Assembly (NCBI RefSeq): GCF_000374465.1
Contig: NZ_KB894528.1
Span: 299,127 to 363,126, forward strand
Origin: Ahrensia kielensis DSM 5890
Lineage (GTDB): Bacteria; Pseudomonadota; Alphaproteobacteria; Rhizobiales; Rhizobiaceae
DNA: 64,000 bases
Direction: 5' to 3'
This document shows positions 1-9,667 of the stretch, in pieces. Every line of letters begins with the position of its first letter. The stretch's first letter is position 1. Position numbers and translations under genes: made by a program. The notes under the pieces were generated by a model that saw only the letters and a list, made by a program, of their open reading frames with translations, searched no databases and had not been told where the DNA came from.

Positions 1-1291
1 AAAGCTGAGCAGCTTTCGTGTCCATCTTGTCGGTGCCAAGACCCATAGCCGCAACACGCGCGCGCACGCGGCTTTCAGGTTCTTCGGGCAGCGCTGCACG
101 CAAATGGTCAAAGGCAGTCCAATCTGAGTGAAGGTCATCCATCTGGTGCTGGGCAAACATCGCAACGCGCAGTTTATCTGCACGTACAACCGTGCCTTCT
201 TGAGCCTGCAAGCGGTCCGAAAGCAATTTCGCAAATGTCGATTTGCCATTACCGTTCGCACCCAAAAGCGCAATGCGATCATCCGCATCAATGCGCAAAT
301 TAAGATGCGTCAAAATAGGCTTATCCGGATCATAACCAACACGCGCAGATTCCATCGTTACGATTGGCGATGCAGCTTCTCTGGTGGGCGAAGGGAAAAC
401 GATAGGCTTGACGCTTTCGTCAACCATGATCGAAATGTCGCCCATTTTTTCAAGTGCTTTTAAGCGGCTCTGCGCCTGTTTGGCTTTAGACGCTTTGGCA
501 CGGAAACGCTCAACAAATGCCGCCATATGCTTTTTCTTGGCGTCTTGTTTTTCTTTAGATTTGACCAGCTGAGACATGCGCTCTGCGCGCGTGCGGGCAA
601 AATTGTCATAATTGCCGCGGTATAAAGTGAGCTGTTTATTTTCCAGATGCAAAATCGAGGTGGCAGCTGAGTTCAGCAAATCCCTATCGTGGCTGATGAT
701 AAAGACGGTGTGCGGATATCTCTGGATGTAGTTTTCCAGCCACAATGTGCCTTCAAGGTCGAGATAGTTGGTCGGCTCATCAAGCAGCAGATAATCGGGC
801 TCAAGAAATAGAACCGCAGCCAGCGCCACACGCATACGCCAACCGCCCGAAAAGGATGAGCATGGCCGTTGCTGCGCCTCTGCATCAAAGCCAAGACCGT
901 GCAAAATAGCGCCGGCCCGCGCTTCGGCAGAATGTGCTTCAATATCCGCAAGGCGAATATGAATTTCAGAAATCCGGTTTGGATCTGTCGCCGTTTCAGC
1001 TTCTTCAAGTAAGGCTGTGCGCTCAGTATCAGCCTCAAGCACGGTTTCGAGAAGAGTGGCATCAGTGCCAGGTGCTTCCTGCGCTACTTGGCCAAGTCTC
1101 AAACCTTTTTGCAATGAGATATCGCCGCTTTCAGGCGAAAGGGTCCCATTGATGAGTTTAAATAAAGTGGTTTTGCCCGTGCCGTTTCGTCCAACAAGGC
1201 CACATTTAGAGCCGGTTGGGATAGTCGCTGATGCGTCTTCGAAAAGGGGGCGGCCCATCATTCGAAATGTAAGATTATTAATATTTAACAT
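1..1291 (-). CDS. ABC-F family ATPase (YheS-like), 3' end outside window
   Basis: The frame opens with ATG at 1291 and runs off the left edge, so about 430 residues are visible. The first nucleotide-binding domain has Walker A GRNGTGKT (residues 34-41), the signature FSGGWRMR, Walker B with LLLDEPTNYLDL, and the ISHDRDLL switch. It is followed by the ABC-F inter-domain linker (FVERFRAKASKAKQAQSR) and a second Walker A (GANGNGKST). The second signature and Walker B lie outside the window. There are no membrane segments. ABC-F proteins act on ribosomes as translation factors or antibiotic-protection proteins rather than as transporters. The order and motifs resemble E. coli YheS, but the exact role is inferred. 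The gene is divergent from the GST at 1379. Confidence 0.93.
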   Translation of the reverse strand, partial: MLNINNLTFRMMGRPLFEDASATIPTGSKCGLVGRNGTGKTTLFKLINGTLSPESGDISLQKGLRLGQVAQEAPGTDATLLETVLEADTERTALLEEAETATDPNRISEIHIRLADIEAHSAEARAGAILHGLGFDAEAQQRPCSSFSGGWRMRVALAAVLFLEPDYLLLDEPTNYLDLEGTLWLENYIQRYPHTVFIISHDRDLLNSAATSILHLENKQLTLYRGNYDNFARTRAERMSQLVKSKEKQDAKKKHMAAFVERFRAKASKAKQAQSRLKALEKMGDISIMVDESVKPIVFPSPTREAASPIVTMESARVGYDPDKPILTHLNLRIDADDRIALLGANGNGKSTFAKLLSDRLQAQEGTVVRADKLRVAMFAQHQMDDLHSDWTAFDHLRAALPEEPESRVRARVAAMGLGTDKMDTKAAQL

Positions 1292-1378
1292 GGCTGCTGT
1301 TTGGCTCGGATTGGCTTGTTTAGCAAGATAGAAAAGCGTTATGCAAAGGGCCAAGTAATTGGATAGGGAAAATAGACG

Positions 1379-2071
1379 ATGACAATCAAACTCTATGAGC
1401 TTTGCGGCGCTGACAATAAGATGGTTTTCAGCCCACATTGCTGGAAGGTTCGCATGGCGCTCGCCCATAAAGGCCTGAGCTACGAGACTGAACCTGTTGG
1501 TTTTTCTAAGGTTGCCCGCATTGAAGAAGGCGAAAGCCGCCGCGTTCCTGTTTTGCGTGATGGAGAAAACATCATCGAAGACAGCTACAAAATTGCGCTT
1601 TATCTTGAAGAGAAATACCCAGATAGGCCAAGCCTGTTTAACGGCGAGGGTGGCAAAGCGGTAACACAATTTGTCACAGCTTGGAGCCAAAACCAACTTC
1701 ATCCGGTTGTTGCAAGACTAGTTCTCATACAGATTTACCATTCATTGAATGATGAAGACAAAGCCCATTTTAGAACGACCCGCGAAAAAGCGTTTGGAAT
1801 GACACTGGAAGATTTTAGTGCAACACGTGGTGCATCCTCAACAGATTTGCACAATGTGTTAGTGCCGTTAGAGGCGATGCTGGCCGATCAACCTTTCATC
1901 GGTGGGCAGAAACCACTTTATGCTGACTATGTTGTCTTTGGTGCATTGCAATGGCTCCGTATCTTTAAGGGGCAATCGCTCTTGAAGAAAGGCAGCAAAG
2001 CAGAAGCTTGGATGGATACGCTGCTGGACATGTATGATGGGGCAGGGCGTGCTGCGACGATAGCCGCTTAA
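1379..2071 (+). CDS. Glutathione S-transferase family protein
   Basis: A 230-residue cytosolic protein. The N-terminal thioredoxin fold covers about residues 1-80, with Cys21 in [11 protein letters not shown], the cis-proline motif RRVPVL (Pro57) and the glutathione gamma-Glu contact motif IEDS (residues 66-69). A helical GST C-terminal domain fills the rest. The family conjugates or reduces substrates with glutathione. The substrate cannot be read from sequence. The cysteine near the N-terminus suggests a thiol-type GST rather than a Tyr/Ser type. It stands between the divergent ABC-F gene and ndk and may be cotranscribed with ndk, since the gap is under 100 bp. A second, unrelated GST lies at 9668-10270. 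Confidence 0.9.
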   Translation: MTIKLYELCGADNKMVFSPHCWKVRMALAHKGLSYETEPVGFSKVARIEEGESRRVPVLRDGENIIEDSYKIALYLEEKYPDRPSLFNGEGGKAVTQFVTAWSQNQLHPVVARLVLIQIYHSLNDEDKAHFRTTREKAFGMTLEDFSATRGASSTDLHNVLVPLEAMLADQPFIGGQKPLYADYVVFGALQWLRIFKGQSLLKKGSKAEAWMDTLLDMYDGAGRAATIAA

Positions 2072-2163
2072 CGTTTAGTGGAAAGATAAAAGCCTTGGCT
2101 TTCATAGCTAGGGCCGCTATAGACCGCCCAAATCCCTTCATAAAGAAAACAGGAATGTCAAAA

Positions 2164-2586
2164 ATGGCAATCGAACGTACATTTTCCATGATCAAGCCAG
2201 ACGCAACTAAGCGCAACTTGACTGGTGCTATCACGAAAGTATTTGAAGAGAACGGCCTTCGTGTTGTTGCTTCTAAACGCGTATGGATGAGCCAAAAACA
2301 GGCTGAAAGCTTTTATGCTGTTCACAAAGAGCGTCCATTCTTTGGCGAGCTTGTAGAATTCATGTGTTCTGCGCCAACCATCGTTCAGGTGCTTGAAGGC
2401 GAAAACGCTATAGCGAAAAACCGCGAAGTTATGGGCGCAACAAACCCAGCTGAAGCTGCTGACGGCACAATCCGTAAATTGTTCGCTGAATCAATAGGCG
2501 AGAATTCTGTGCATGGTTCTGATGCTGCTGAAACAGCTGCTGAAGAAATTGCATTCTGGTTTGGTGGCAACGAAATCGTAGGATAA
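2164..2586 (+). CDS. ndk: Nucleoside diphosphate kinase
   Basis: Transfers the gamma-phosphate of ATP to NDPs through a phosphohistidine to balance NTP pools. The 140-residue protein begins [16 protein letters not shown], the classic Ndk N-terminus, and carries the catalytic histidine in NSVHGSD near residue 117. I chose ATG 2164 because family members start MAIERTF. An in-frame ATG at 2155 is possible, but AGGA (2151-2154) sits directly against it and is better spaced for 2164. The open frame extends upstream to a TTG at 2095 that lacks family homology. A strong intrinsic terminator follows at 2683. Confidence 0.97.
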   Translation: MAIERTFSMIKPDATKRNLTGAITKVFEENGLRVVASKRVWMSQKQAESFYAVHKERPFFGELVEFMCSAPTIVQVLEGENAIAKNREVMGATNPAEAADGTIRKLFAESIGENSVHGSDAAETAAEEIAFWFGGNEIVG

Positions 2587-2682
2587 GTAAGCAATTTCAG
2601 GAAAAGTGGACACCGGTTTTCCGTTAAAAATTGCGACAATGCTTTAGACACAATTTCGCTTCAATGAATTTTTACTTAATGC

Positions 2683-2720
2683 AAACCGGACAGAGCAATC
2701 TGTCCGGTTTACTTTTTTTT
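2683..2720 (+). terminator. Intrinsic terminator after ndk
   Basis: A perfect 10-bp stem (AAACCGGACA 2683-2692 with TGTCCGGTTT 2701-2710), an 8-nt loop, then AC and eight T residues. It ends the ndk transcript and separates it from the TrhA-like gene. Confidence 0.9.
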
Positions 2721-2798
2721 CGCATATCTCTGTTATGCTTATGGCGAGGAAATTTTAATTCATCACGAGGGTGATCATAGCAGTGTAAAGAGTTTAAT

Positions 2799-3473
2799 AT
2801 GGCGACCACAATAAAGGCGAAAGCTTCCGCATCTCATTTGAGTTTTGTTTATCCTGATTATTCGTTCGAAGAGCGTCTAGCGGATGGGTTAGTCCATATA
2901 GTCGGTGTCACTCTCTCTATTGCTGCATTTATTCTTCTTTTAAGTCAGCCGGCATTCGATACGCGCTATTTAGGCGTTGTTCAAATTTATGCGGCGTGTG
3001 TGATCGGCCTTTTTTGTTTTTCAGCTGCATATCATATGGTGCCGCGCCCTGAATTACGGCCAATATTGCGCCGTTTTGACCAAGCTGCGATCTATTTCAA
3101 AATTGCAGGCACATTTACGCCGATGGTGTTCATCGTGAATACCGATTTTGCCTATTACCTTTTGGCAGCCATTTGGTTGGTCGCAACAAGCGGTGCCTTG
3201 ATTAAATTATTGGCAGGCGAGCGCTTGGATAAACATACGATTTTTATCTATCTTGCGCTTGGTTGGAGCTCAATTTTGCTTCTATGGCCGTTGTTTGAGG
3301 TGTTAGCTGCGCGCAGTGTTTGGCTCGTGATTATTGGCGGTTTGCTTTATACAATTGGCATTTATTTCAATCAGTCCAACACGATTAAATATTCAAATGC
3401 GATTTGGCATAGCTTTGTGTTGGCCGCCTCTACCTGTCATTTTGTAGCGATTGCGGGCGGGGTGTTGATGTAA
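2799..3473 (+). CDS. Hemolysin III / TrhA family (PAQR-like) membrane protein
   Basis: A 224-residue integral membrane protein with about seven hydrophobic helices. It shows the family pattern: LADGLVHIVG in the first helix region, SAAYHM in helix 3, RRFDQAAIY (Asp) next, and the C-terminal IWHSFVLAASTCHF with the His-x3-...-His zinc-site arrangement of PAQR/HlyIII proteins. Bacterial members (TrhA, YqfA) are linked to membrane-fluidity homeostasis. The name hemolysin III is historical. The gene is preceded by the ndk terminator, so it needs its own promoter. It is convergent with moaE, 4 bp away. Confidence 0.9.
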   Translation: MATTIKAKASASHLSFVYPDYSFEERLADGLVHIVGVTLSIAAFILLLSQPAFDTRYLGVVQIYAACVIGLFCFSAAYHMVPRPELRPILRRFDQAAIYFKIAGTFTPMVFIVNTDFAYYLLAAIWLVATSGALIKLLAGERLDKHTIFIYLALGWSSILLLWPLFEVLAARSVWLVIIGGLLYTIGIYFNQSNTIKYSNAIWHSFVLAASTCHFVAIAGGVLM

Positions 3474-3477
3474 GCGC

Positions 3478-3948
3478 CTACCAGCGCTTTAAATCATCAA
3501 TATCTGCCTGTTTGGATTGAACCCAATCACCATCTTCAGCGTCTGCAAGATGTTCTTTTTTCCAAAAGGGTGCTTCGGATTTAAGATAATCCATCAAATA
3601 ATCCGCAGCCTCAAATGCCGCACGGCGATGACTGGATGCTGTTACGACAAGCACGATATTCGCACCGGGCTCAATTTTACCAAAGCGGTGAATAATGGTG
3701 AGGCCCGTAAGCGGCCAACGCTTGGCGGCTTTTTGCGCAATCTGATTGAGCTGCGCTTCAGCCATTGCAGGATAATGTTCTAACTCAAGCGCTTTGAGTT
3801 TTCCGCCTTCATCACGGCAAAGCCCTGTGAAAGTAACAACGGCACCAATATCTTTTCGCCCCTGGGTGAGTTTATCGACCTCGCTTTGAAGATCGAAATC
3901 ACTCGCTTGTACAGATATGTGAGGTTTAAGCGCCACTTGCTTAGCCAC
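3478..3948 (-). CDS. moaE: Molybdopterin synthase catalytic subunit MoaE
   Basis: The large subunit of molybdopterin synthase, which inserts the dithiolene sulfurs into precursor Z using MoaD-thiocarboxylate in molybdenum cofactor synthesis. The 156-residue sequence has VTFTGLCRDEGG, LELEHYPAM, the TASSHRRAAFEAADYLMDYLK stretch and the catalytic-lysine region APFWKKEH. Its start overlaps the 3' end of moaD by 8 bp, so the two subunits are probably translationally coupled. Confidence 0.96.
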   Translation of the reverse strand: MAKQVALKPHISVQASDFDLQSEVDKLTQGRKDIGAVVTFTGLCRDEGGKLKALELEHYPAMAEAQLNQIAQKAAKRWPLTGLTIIHRFGKIEPGANIVLVVTASSHRRAAFEAADYLMDYLKSEAPFWKKEHLADAEDGDWVQSKQADIDDLKRW

Positions 3949-4195
3949 CCGTCATGGGAGGAAACAGCGCAATCTCATTTGCCGCACCGATTTTTTCGCT
4001 GTGGTGAATGTGTTCCTGATTAACCGCAATGCGGATTTGATCAGAATATTCGAGCGCATGTTCGAAGTTTTCACCGCGTGTTTTCAGCCAGCGCATAAGA
4101 TCATCACCGGTTTCAATGTCGTCTGGCAGCTCAACACTTTCTTCAGAAAACCCAATGCGCTCCCGAACCCATGCGAAATATACAAGCTTTGTCAT
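3941..4195 (-). CDS. moaD: Molybdopterin synthase sulfur-carrier subunit MoaD
   Basis: An 84-residue ubiquitin-fold protein ending in the obligatory Gly-Gly (PPMTGG). The C-terminus is adenylated by MoeB/MoeZ and converted to the thiocarboxylate that feeds MoaE. It overlaps moaE downstream and the pgsA stop upstream (4192-4195), forming a tight pgsA-moaD-moaE run, an arrangement common in Rhizobiales. Confidence 0.95.
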   Translation of the reverse strand: MTKLVYFAWVRERIGFSEESVELPDDIETGDDLMRWLKTRGENFEHALEYSDQIRIAVNQEHIHHSEKIGAANEIALFPPMTGG

Positions 4196-4806
4196 GCCGC
4201 ACCATCTTTTGGATCTTCAATCACATGGCGCATACCTGCACGGAAATAATCCCACCCTGTGTAAATCGTAACGATTGCTGAAATCCATAAAAGGGTAAGG
4301 CCGATTTCGCTGGTATAGGGAAGGACTTTGTCTCCAGCTTCACCCGCAAGCAAAAAGCCAATAGCGATCATTTGTATGGCAGTTTTCCATTTGGCAACTT
4401 GCGAAACCGGAACGCTGACTTTTAAGGCAGCTAAATATTCGCGCAGACCAGAGACGAGGATTTCGCGGCATAGAATAATCACGGCAGCCCAGAGCGACCA
4501 GTCAACAATGGTATCTAATCCAACCAGCAAGAGTAACACGACTGAAACCAGTAGCTTATCTGCGATGGGGTCTAGCATGCGGCCAATATTGGAAATTTGC
4601 TGCCATCTGCGTGCCAGATAACCATCCAAAAAATCGGTTACGCTTGCAAGGGCGAAAATGAATAGGGCAACCCACCGCGCCGTATCGCTGGAAGCTAATT
4701 GTCCTTCGGTGAAAAAGCATAAGACAATTAGTGGAACCGCCAAAATACGCGCATAAGTGAGCACGTTGGGCAATGAGAAAATTAAAAGTTTTTGAGCGTT
4801 AGACAT
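4192..4806 (-). CDS. pgsA: CDP-diacylglycerol--glycerol-3-phosphate 3-phosphatidyltransferase
   Basis: The committed enzyme of phosphatidylglycerol synthesis, an inner-membrane protein. It is 204 residues with the CDP-alcohol phosphotransferase signature D-x2-D-G-x2-A-R-x8-G-x3-D-x3-D seen in DFLDGYLARRW...GRMLDPIADK and several hydrophobic helices. It starts NAQKLLIFSLPNVLTYARIL, typical of PgsA. The stop overlaps moaD's start by 4 bp. A paralogue with the same signature lies at 14157. This copy has the more canonical PgsA features and gene context. Confidence 0.93.
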   Translation of the reverse strand: MSNAQKLLIFSLPNVLTYARILAVPLIVLCFFTEGQLASSDTARWVALFIFALASVTDFLDGYLARRWQQISNIGRMLDPIADKLLVSVVLLLLVGLDTIVDWSLWAAVIILCREILVSGLREYLAALKVSVPVSQVAKWKTAIQMIAIGFLLAGEAGDKVLPYTSEIGLTLLWISAIVTIYTGWDYFRAGMRHVIEDPKDGAA

Positions 4807-4876
4807 AGGTTTTGCTATTCTCTGTGAAATTTCAAATCAACACTGCAAAGTGTTTGGGTCAAGCAATTAAAGCGAT

Positions 4877-6910
4877 TTACTGATCACCATCGTGAAAATG
4901 ATCGTGAATTAGTTTTGCCATTGCTTCTGAAATGCCTTCGACCTTGCTTAAATCTGACAGCGGTGCGCGGGCAACGGCCTTGGCTGTACCAAAGTGATGT
5001 AATAGCGCCCGCTTGCGAGAAGGGCCAATGCCCGCAATTTCATCAAGCGGATTGCGCACCATTTCTTTTTTGCGTTTCGCGCGGTGCGTACCGATGGCAA
5101 AGCGGTGCGATTCATCGCGCAAACGTTGTGTGAAATATAAAACCGGATCGCGCGGTGGAAGGCTGAAATCCGTTTTACCAGGCATAAAGAACCGTTCGCG
5201 GCCTGCATCACGGTCCGGGCCTTTGGCCACACCAATGAGTTCTATCACATCCTCAATGCCAAGCCTTTTAACGATTTCACGCACGGCATTGAGCTGGCCA
5301 AGGCCGCCATCAATTAGCAAAAGATCGGGCCATGCAGGCAATGTATCCGTGCTTTCTGGCTCGTCATTACTTTCGGCAGAACGATCAGGAATACCATGCT
5401 CTTTGATAAGACGCGTAAATCTGCGCTCCATAACTTCCTGCATCATGCCAAAGTCATCGCCCGGCGTAATCTCTGTCGATTTGATATTAAACTTGCGATA
5501 TTGGTTTTTCACAAACCCTTCAGGGCCAGCAACAATCATCGCGCCAACAGCATTTGTTCCCATGATGTGCGAGTTATCAAACACTTCGATGCGGCGCGGC
5601 ACACGCTTTAATTCAAATGTTTCCGCAAGCCCCTTGAGTAGCCGTGCCTGACTTGATGTTTCAGCCAACCGCCTGCCAAGTGCTTCTTTTGCATTGGCAA
5701 GCGCATGGGTCACAAGATCGCGCTTTTCACCGCGCTGCGGCGTATTGATCGTGACTTTGCGTTCAGCGCGAAGCGTGAAAGCCTCTTCAAAAAGTTCAGG
5801 ATTTTCAATCTCGTGCGACAGAAGAATAAGCCGTGGGCAGGGCTTGTCATCATAAAACTGAGACAGAAATGCACCGAGCACTTCTGTTGGTTCAAGCGAT
5901 GAATCTGCTTTGGGAAAATAGGAGCGGTTGCCCCAGTTCTGACCTGTTCTAAAAAAGAAAACTTGAATGCAGCTTGTGCCGCCTTCTTGATGAATGGCGA
6001 ATACATCGGCTTCATCCACACCTTGCGGATTGATGCCTTGATGGCTTTGGATCGCCGTTAGCGCCGATATACGGTCGCGGTAAAGCGCTGCGCGTTCAAA
6101 ATCCAATTCATCCGATGCGTCTTGCATCGTTTGTGCCATTGCTGTTTGCACCGCACGGCTTTTGCCAGAGAGAAAATCATCCGTTTCGCTCACCAATTGC
6201 GCGTAATGTTCCGGTGAAATTTCACCCGTGCAAGGGCCAGAACAACGCTTGATTTGATAGAGTAGGCAAGGGCGCGTGCGTGTTTCATAAACGCTGTCGG
6301 TGCATGTGCGCAGCAAGAATGCGCGCTGCAATGCGTTAATGGTGCGGCCAACGGCGCCAGCCGAAGCAAAGGGACCGTAATATTTGCCCTTTTTTGACCG
6401 CGCCCCACGATGTTTGAAAAGCCCCGGTGCTTCATGATCGCTCGTTACCAAAATATATGGAAATGACTTGTCATCGCGGAGCAAAACGTTGAATTTTGGG
6501 CGCAGGCGTTTGATCAAATTGGCTTCAAGCAGCAGCGCTTCTGTTTCGCTGCGTGTTGTCACAAACTCCATTGATGCTGTTTCGCGGATCATCCGCGCTA
6601 TACGGTTGGTGTGCCCACCATGACGGCCATAATTCGTGACGCGGTTTTTGAGCGATTTTGCTTTGCCAACATACAGCACATCGCCGTTCGTATTGAACAT
6701 ACGATAGACACCGGGCTTGTTGGGAAGGCGCTTCACATAGGCATTGATAAGCTCAGTGCCAGACAGGTCATTGGTGATTGTCTCATCCTGCTCCCACTTA
6801 ACATCAGTGAGGGCAGATGCAGAAATTTCTACATCAGGGACATTGTCAGCCATATCTGGATTATCAGGAATCATGTTTATAATATGGGCTTGTTCCATGT
6901 GCTGCTTCAA
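4877..6910 (-). CDS. uvrC: Excinuclease ABC subunit C
   Basis: The dual-incision nuclease of nucleotide excision repair. It is 677 residues with an N-terminal GIY-YIG nuclease (about 62-140, PGVYRMF ... [13 protein letters not shown]), the cysteine-containing [13 protein letters not shown] segment, the UVR helical motif that binds UvrB, the RNase H-like nuclease ([16 protein letters not shown], then [12 protein letters not shown]) and C-terminal helix-hairpin-helix motifs ([17 protein letters not shown]). Residues 1-60 precede the nuclease domain and are acidic and poorly conserved, so a later start is possible. It lies 70 bp upstream of pgsA on the same strand. Confidence 0.97.
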   Translation of the reverse strand: MKQHMEQAHIINMIPDNPDMADNVPDVEISASALTDVKWEQDETITNDLSGTELINAYVKRLPNKPGVYRMFNTNGDVLYVGKAKSLKNRVTNYGRHGGHTNRIARMIRETASMEFVTTRSETEALLLEANLIKRLRPKFNVLLRDDKSFPYILVTSDHEAPGLFKHRGARSKKGKYYGPFASAGAVGRTINALQRAFLLRTCTDSVYETRTRPCLLYQIKRCSGPCTGEISPEHYAQLVSETDDFLSGKSRAVQTAMAQTMQDASDELDFERAALYRDRISALTAIQSHQGINPQGVDEADVFAIHQEGGTSCIQVFFFRTGQNWGNRSYFPKADSSLEPTEVLGAFLSQFYDDKPCPRLILLSHEIENPELFEEAFTLRAERKVTINTPQRGEKRDLVTHALANAKEALGRRLAETSSQARLLKGLAETFELKRVPRRIEVFDNSHIMGTNAVGAMIVAGPEGFVKNQYRKFNIKSTEITPGDDFGMMQEVMERRFTRLIKEHGIPDRSAESNDEPESTDTLPAWPDLLLIDGGLGQLNAVREIVKRLGIEDVIELIGVAKGPDRDAGRERFFMPGKTDFSLPPRDPVLYFTQRLRDESHRFAIGTHRAKRKKEMVRNPLDEIAGIGPSRKRALLHHFGTAKAVARAPLSDLSKVEGISEAMAKLIHDHFHDGDQ

Positions 6911-6973
6911 GCGGTATACGCTTTAAAGCCAACAATATTACGCATTTGAATAATGCCTACTGACAATTATTGT

Positions 6974-7732
6974 CTATTCATTGGCATGGGTATCGGGTGT
7001 TTGCCATGCAAGATGTTGACCGCCATCAAGCGCTAACATCTGTCCCGTGATTGATTTTGTTTGCCACAAATAGCGAATGGTCGCGCCAAATTCTGATAGA
7101 TCAGGTCCATGTTTTAAAATGAGCGTCGCTTGTTGCTTTGCAAAATCCTCATCGGACTGGCGCTCATTCTTTAACGTTGGGCCAGGGCCGATGGCATTGA
7201 CGCGAATGTTCGGACCAAGCGCCTGTGCCATTGTTTTTGTAGCAGTCCAAAGGGCGGATTTTGACAGCGTATAGGTGAAGAACTTAGGGTTAAGCCGCCA
7301 TACTCTTTGATCAATCATATTGACGATCAGGCCTTCCTTATCACCTAAATGTTTTGCCAAGGCGCTGCTTAAAAATGCAGGCGCTTTGACGTGAACATTA
7401 AAATGCGTGTCCCATAGAGCTTCATCAAGATCGCTTATCTCATCATCTTCAAAAACCGACGCATTGTTGATGAGTATGTCAACGCTTCCAGCTTTTTGCG
7501 CGGCCTGGTCTATTAAAGCCGTGGTTTCACTCATTTTCTTCAGATCAGCTTCAACAGCAAAGGCACGGCCGCCATTACGCTTAATATCTTCGCAAAGCGC
7601 TTGCGCTTCATCAAGTGAAGAATTGGCGTGAATGATGACGCCATAACCATTGGCCGCAAGATCTAAGGCGATAGCGCGGCCAACACGGCGGGCACCGCCA
7701 GTAATCAATGCATTGATGTGCTGCTTGGCCAC
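6974..7732 (-). CDS. SDR family oxidoreductase (FolM/pteridine reductase-like)
   Basis: A 252-residue short-chain dehydrogenase. It has the Rossmann dinucleotide motif TGGARRVGRAIA (residues 11-22), where arginines after the glycine motif suggest NADPH, then NNAS and the active-site YTLSKSAL. The GGARRVG start and the NxQRVWRLNP-type insert resemble FolM/pteridine reductases, but the substrate is inferred. It is the gene directly upstream of uvrC on the same strand, with a 63-bp gap, a neighbourhood I associate with rhizobial genomes. Confidence 0.87.
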   Translation of the reverse strand: MAKQHINALITGGARRVGRAIALDLAANGYGVIIHANSSLDEAQALCEDIKRNGGRAFAVEADLKKMSETTALIDQAAQKAGSVDILINNASVFEDDEISDLDEALWDTHFNVHVKAPAFLSSALAKHLGDKEGLIVNMIDQRVWRLNPKFFTYTLSKSALWTATKTMAQALGPNIRVNAIGPGPTLKNERQSDEDFAKQQATLILKHGPDLSEFGATIRYLWQTKSITGQMLALDGGQHLAWQTPDTHANE

Positions 7733-7751
7733 AAATAGCTCCGTTTAAAAA

Positions 7752-8702
7752 TTAGAATACGGAAATGATATAGGCCAGATAGGCCAAAAGCATAGCGCTA
7801 CCGAGCAATTTTCCGGTCGTAATGCGTGCAAAGCAAATAACAGCCAGCAAGACGGCGGCGGCTAACATGCCCCACATGTCATAGGCAATCATTGTGTCGG
7901 CAACAGGCACGTCGATTAACAGGCCTGTTATGCCCATAATGGCTGCGATGTTGAAAATGTTTGAGCCGATAATGTTGCCAAGCGCTACATCACCATTTTT
8001 GCGCCATGCTGCCATGAAAGAGGTCGCCAGTTCCGGTAGCGATGTGCCTATAGCAACAATGGTCAAACCAATTGCCGCATCAGAAACACCGAAGTGACTT
8101 GCAATACCTGACGCGCCTTCCACGGTGAAATGAGCCGCAACGGGCAACAGAATAAGACCGCCAAGCAGGAAGACTATGATTTTGGAATTTTGTGTTGGGG
8201 CCTCTCCGACATCGTCATGATAATCAGTCGGTATCGACGGGTCATCTTCTGTCTGTGTGCGCGCGCGAACGATTTGTGCGATAATATAAAGAAGCAAACC
8301 GGCAAACAAGATGCCGCCTTCCGACCTCGATAAAACTCCGTCTGAAATCATCCACATAAATGCGAGTGTGAAGACGAGAAGAATACCGACATTACGCGAT
8401 AGGCCACGTTGGTTGGCGTGAATGACAGTGATCAGGGCTGGCAGTCCCATTACAAGCAGCACATTGGCGATGTTGGACCCTACAATATTGCCAACGGCAA
8501 TGTCTGGAACGCCTGACAGCGCTGAATCGAGCGATATAACAAGCTCCGGTGCAGATGTGCCAAATGCTACAATTGTAAGGCCGATAATGAGGGGCGGGAT
8601 GTTAAATTTCTCTGCAAGACCCACGGCACCTTTAACAAGGTAATCTCCAGCAAAAACGAGCAGAATTAATCCGCCCACCAGCATTGCGATATTGAGTAAC
8701 AT
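7752..8702 (-). CDS. Calcium/sodium antiporter (CaCA family, YrbG-like)
   Basis: A 316-residue membrane protein built from two inverted halves, each with the CaCA alpha-repeat: GLTIVAFGTSAPELVISL in the N-terminal half and GLTIVAIGTSLPELATSF in the C-terminal half. About ten hydrophobic helices are separated by a hydrophilic middle loop containing EDDPSIPTDYHDD. The two acidic residues in the repeats bind the cations exchanged. The ion specificity is by family. It is encoded just upstream of the SDR and uvrC on the same strand. Confidence 0.92.
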   Translation of the reverse strand: MLLNIAMLVGGLILLVFAGDYLVKGAVGLAEKFNIPPLIIGLTIVAFGTSAPELVISLDSALSGVPDIAVGNIVGSNIANVLLVMGLPALITVIHANQRGLSRNVGILLVFTLAFMWMISDGVLSRSEGGILFAGLLLYIIAQIVRARTQTEDDPSIPTDYHDDVGEAPTQNSKIIVFLLGGLILLPVAAHFTVEGASGIASHFGVSDAAIGLTIVAIGTSLPELATSFMAAWRKNGDVALGNIIGSNIFNIAAIMGITGLLIDVPVADTMIAYDMWGMLAAAVLLAVICFARITTGKLLGSAMLLAYLAYIISVF

Positions 8703-8783
8703 TTAAATGGGGTCCCTGCTTAGAATGTGACCAGTATATAAGTTCTCTATGAGACGATAAAAAGGGCTAGCGCATTGATTTTG

Positions 8784-8799
8784 TTTGTTGCTCAACAAA
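8784..8799. promoter_or_regulatory. Inverted repeat upstream of porin gene
   Basis: A perfect 7-bp inverted repeat with a 2-bp spacer, TTTGTTG-CT-CAACAAA, 160 bp upstream of the porin start in the 258-bp region shared with the divergent antiporter gene. It could be an operator for either gene. No known motif is recognised. Confidence 0.35.
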
Positions 8800-8960
8800 A
8801 CTGTTGCTTATTTAGAACACTACTAAGCGCCTTATTTCAGTCACTGCAATTCCACATTTTTGAAAATCAAATGCCGCAATTGAGGTGCAAAACGTTTCTT
8901 GAGGGTGAGGGGCTGTCCACGATTTTTTCAAGGACACAATTAACACCGATAGGAGAAGTT

Positions 8961-9614
8961 ATGCGTACGAATTTTCTAAAAGCAGGTGCTGCAGTCGCAG
9001 CTTTGTTAATCGCAGCACCGGCAATTGCCGCAGATGCGATTGAAGCGCCACCTGAGCCACCAGTTTCAAACTATGTAGAGGCTGCTCCAGCAAATACTTG
9101 GTCTGGTATCTATGGCGGTGCTTCACTGGGTTATTCATGGGGCAAGTTTGATACATCAGGCGGTGATGTAGATACCAATGGTATCAGCGGTCTCGGATTT
9201 GTTGGTGTTAACGGCCAATCCGGTTCAATTGTATATGGTGTCGAGGGTGACTTAGGTTACTCCGACGCAAAAGAATCAATTGGTGGCGGTGCTGAAATTA
9301 AACAGGGTCTGTTTGGTTCTGCACGTGCGCGCCTAGGTTATGCTTTTGACCCATTCATGCTCTACGGTACAGCAGGTGTTGCCGCAACACAGGCCAAAGT
9401 TAGCGATACTACTGGCAGTGATGAAAACACACATCTTGGCTGGACAGTTGGTGTCGGCGGTGAAGCGCTTGTAACAGAGAATATCTTTACTCGTGTTGAA
9501 TACCGTTACTCTGATTATGGCTCAAAAGACTATAATACAGGTGCTGGTGGAACATCCGTTTCTTCAGGCTTTTCAGATCACAGCGTTCGCGCAGGTATTG
9601 GTCTGAAATTCTAA
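8961..9614 (+). CDS. Outer membrane beta-barrel protein, Omp25/Omp31 family
   Basis: A 217-residue outer-membrane protein. ATG 8961 is preceded by a strong site AGGAGAAGTT and gives a clean signal peptide ending AIAADA. The upstream extension of the open frame is not homologous. The mature part begins with a Pro/Glu-rich linker, then WSGIYGGASLGYSWG and alternating beta strands with glycine turns, ending VRAGIGLKF with a C-terminal phenylalanine, the outer-membrane sorting signal. Brucella and Bartonella homologues are abundant porin-like or structural proteins. A perfect terminator follows, consistent with high expression. Confidence 0.93.
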   Translation: MRTNFLKAGAAVAALLIAAPAIAADAIEAPPEPPVSNYVEAAPANTWSGIYGGASLGYSWGKFDTSGGDVDTNGISGLGFVGVNGQSGSIVYGVEGDLGYSDAKESIGGGAEIKQGLFGSARARLGYAFDPFMLYGTAGVAATQAKVSDTTGSDENTHLGWTVGVGGEALVTENIFTRVEYRYSDYGSKDYNTGAGGTSVSSGFSDHSVRAGIGLKF

Positions 9615-9629
9615 TTTAATATTTTAGTG

Positions 9630-9663
9630 AAAATGCCGCCGACATTGCGTTCGGCGGCATTTT
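9630..9663 (+). terminator. Intrinsic terminator after porin
   Basis: A 13-bp perfect stem, AAAATGCCGCCGA (9630-9642) with TCGGCGGCATTTT (9651-9663), and an 8-nt loop. The A/T flanks make it usable in both directions, so it can also serve the convergent GST gene ending at 9668. Confidence 0.9.
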
Positions 9664-9667
9664 TGAT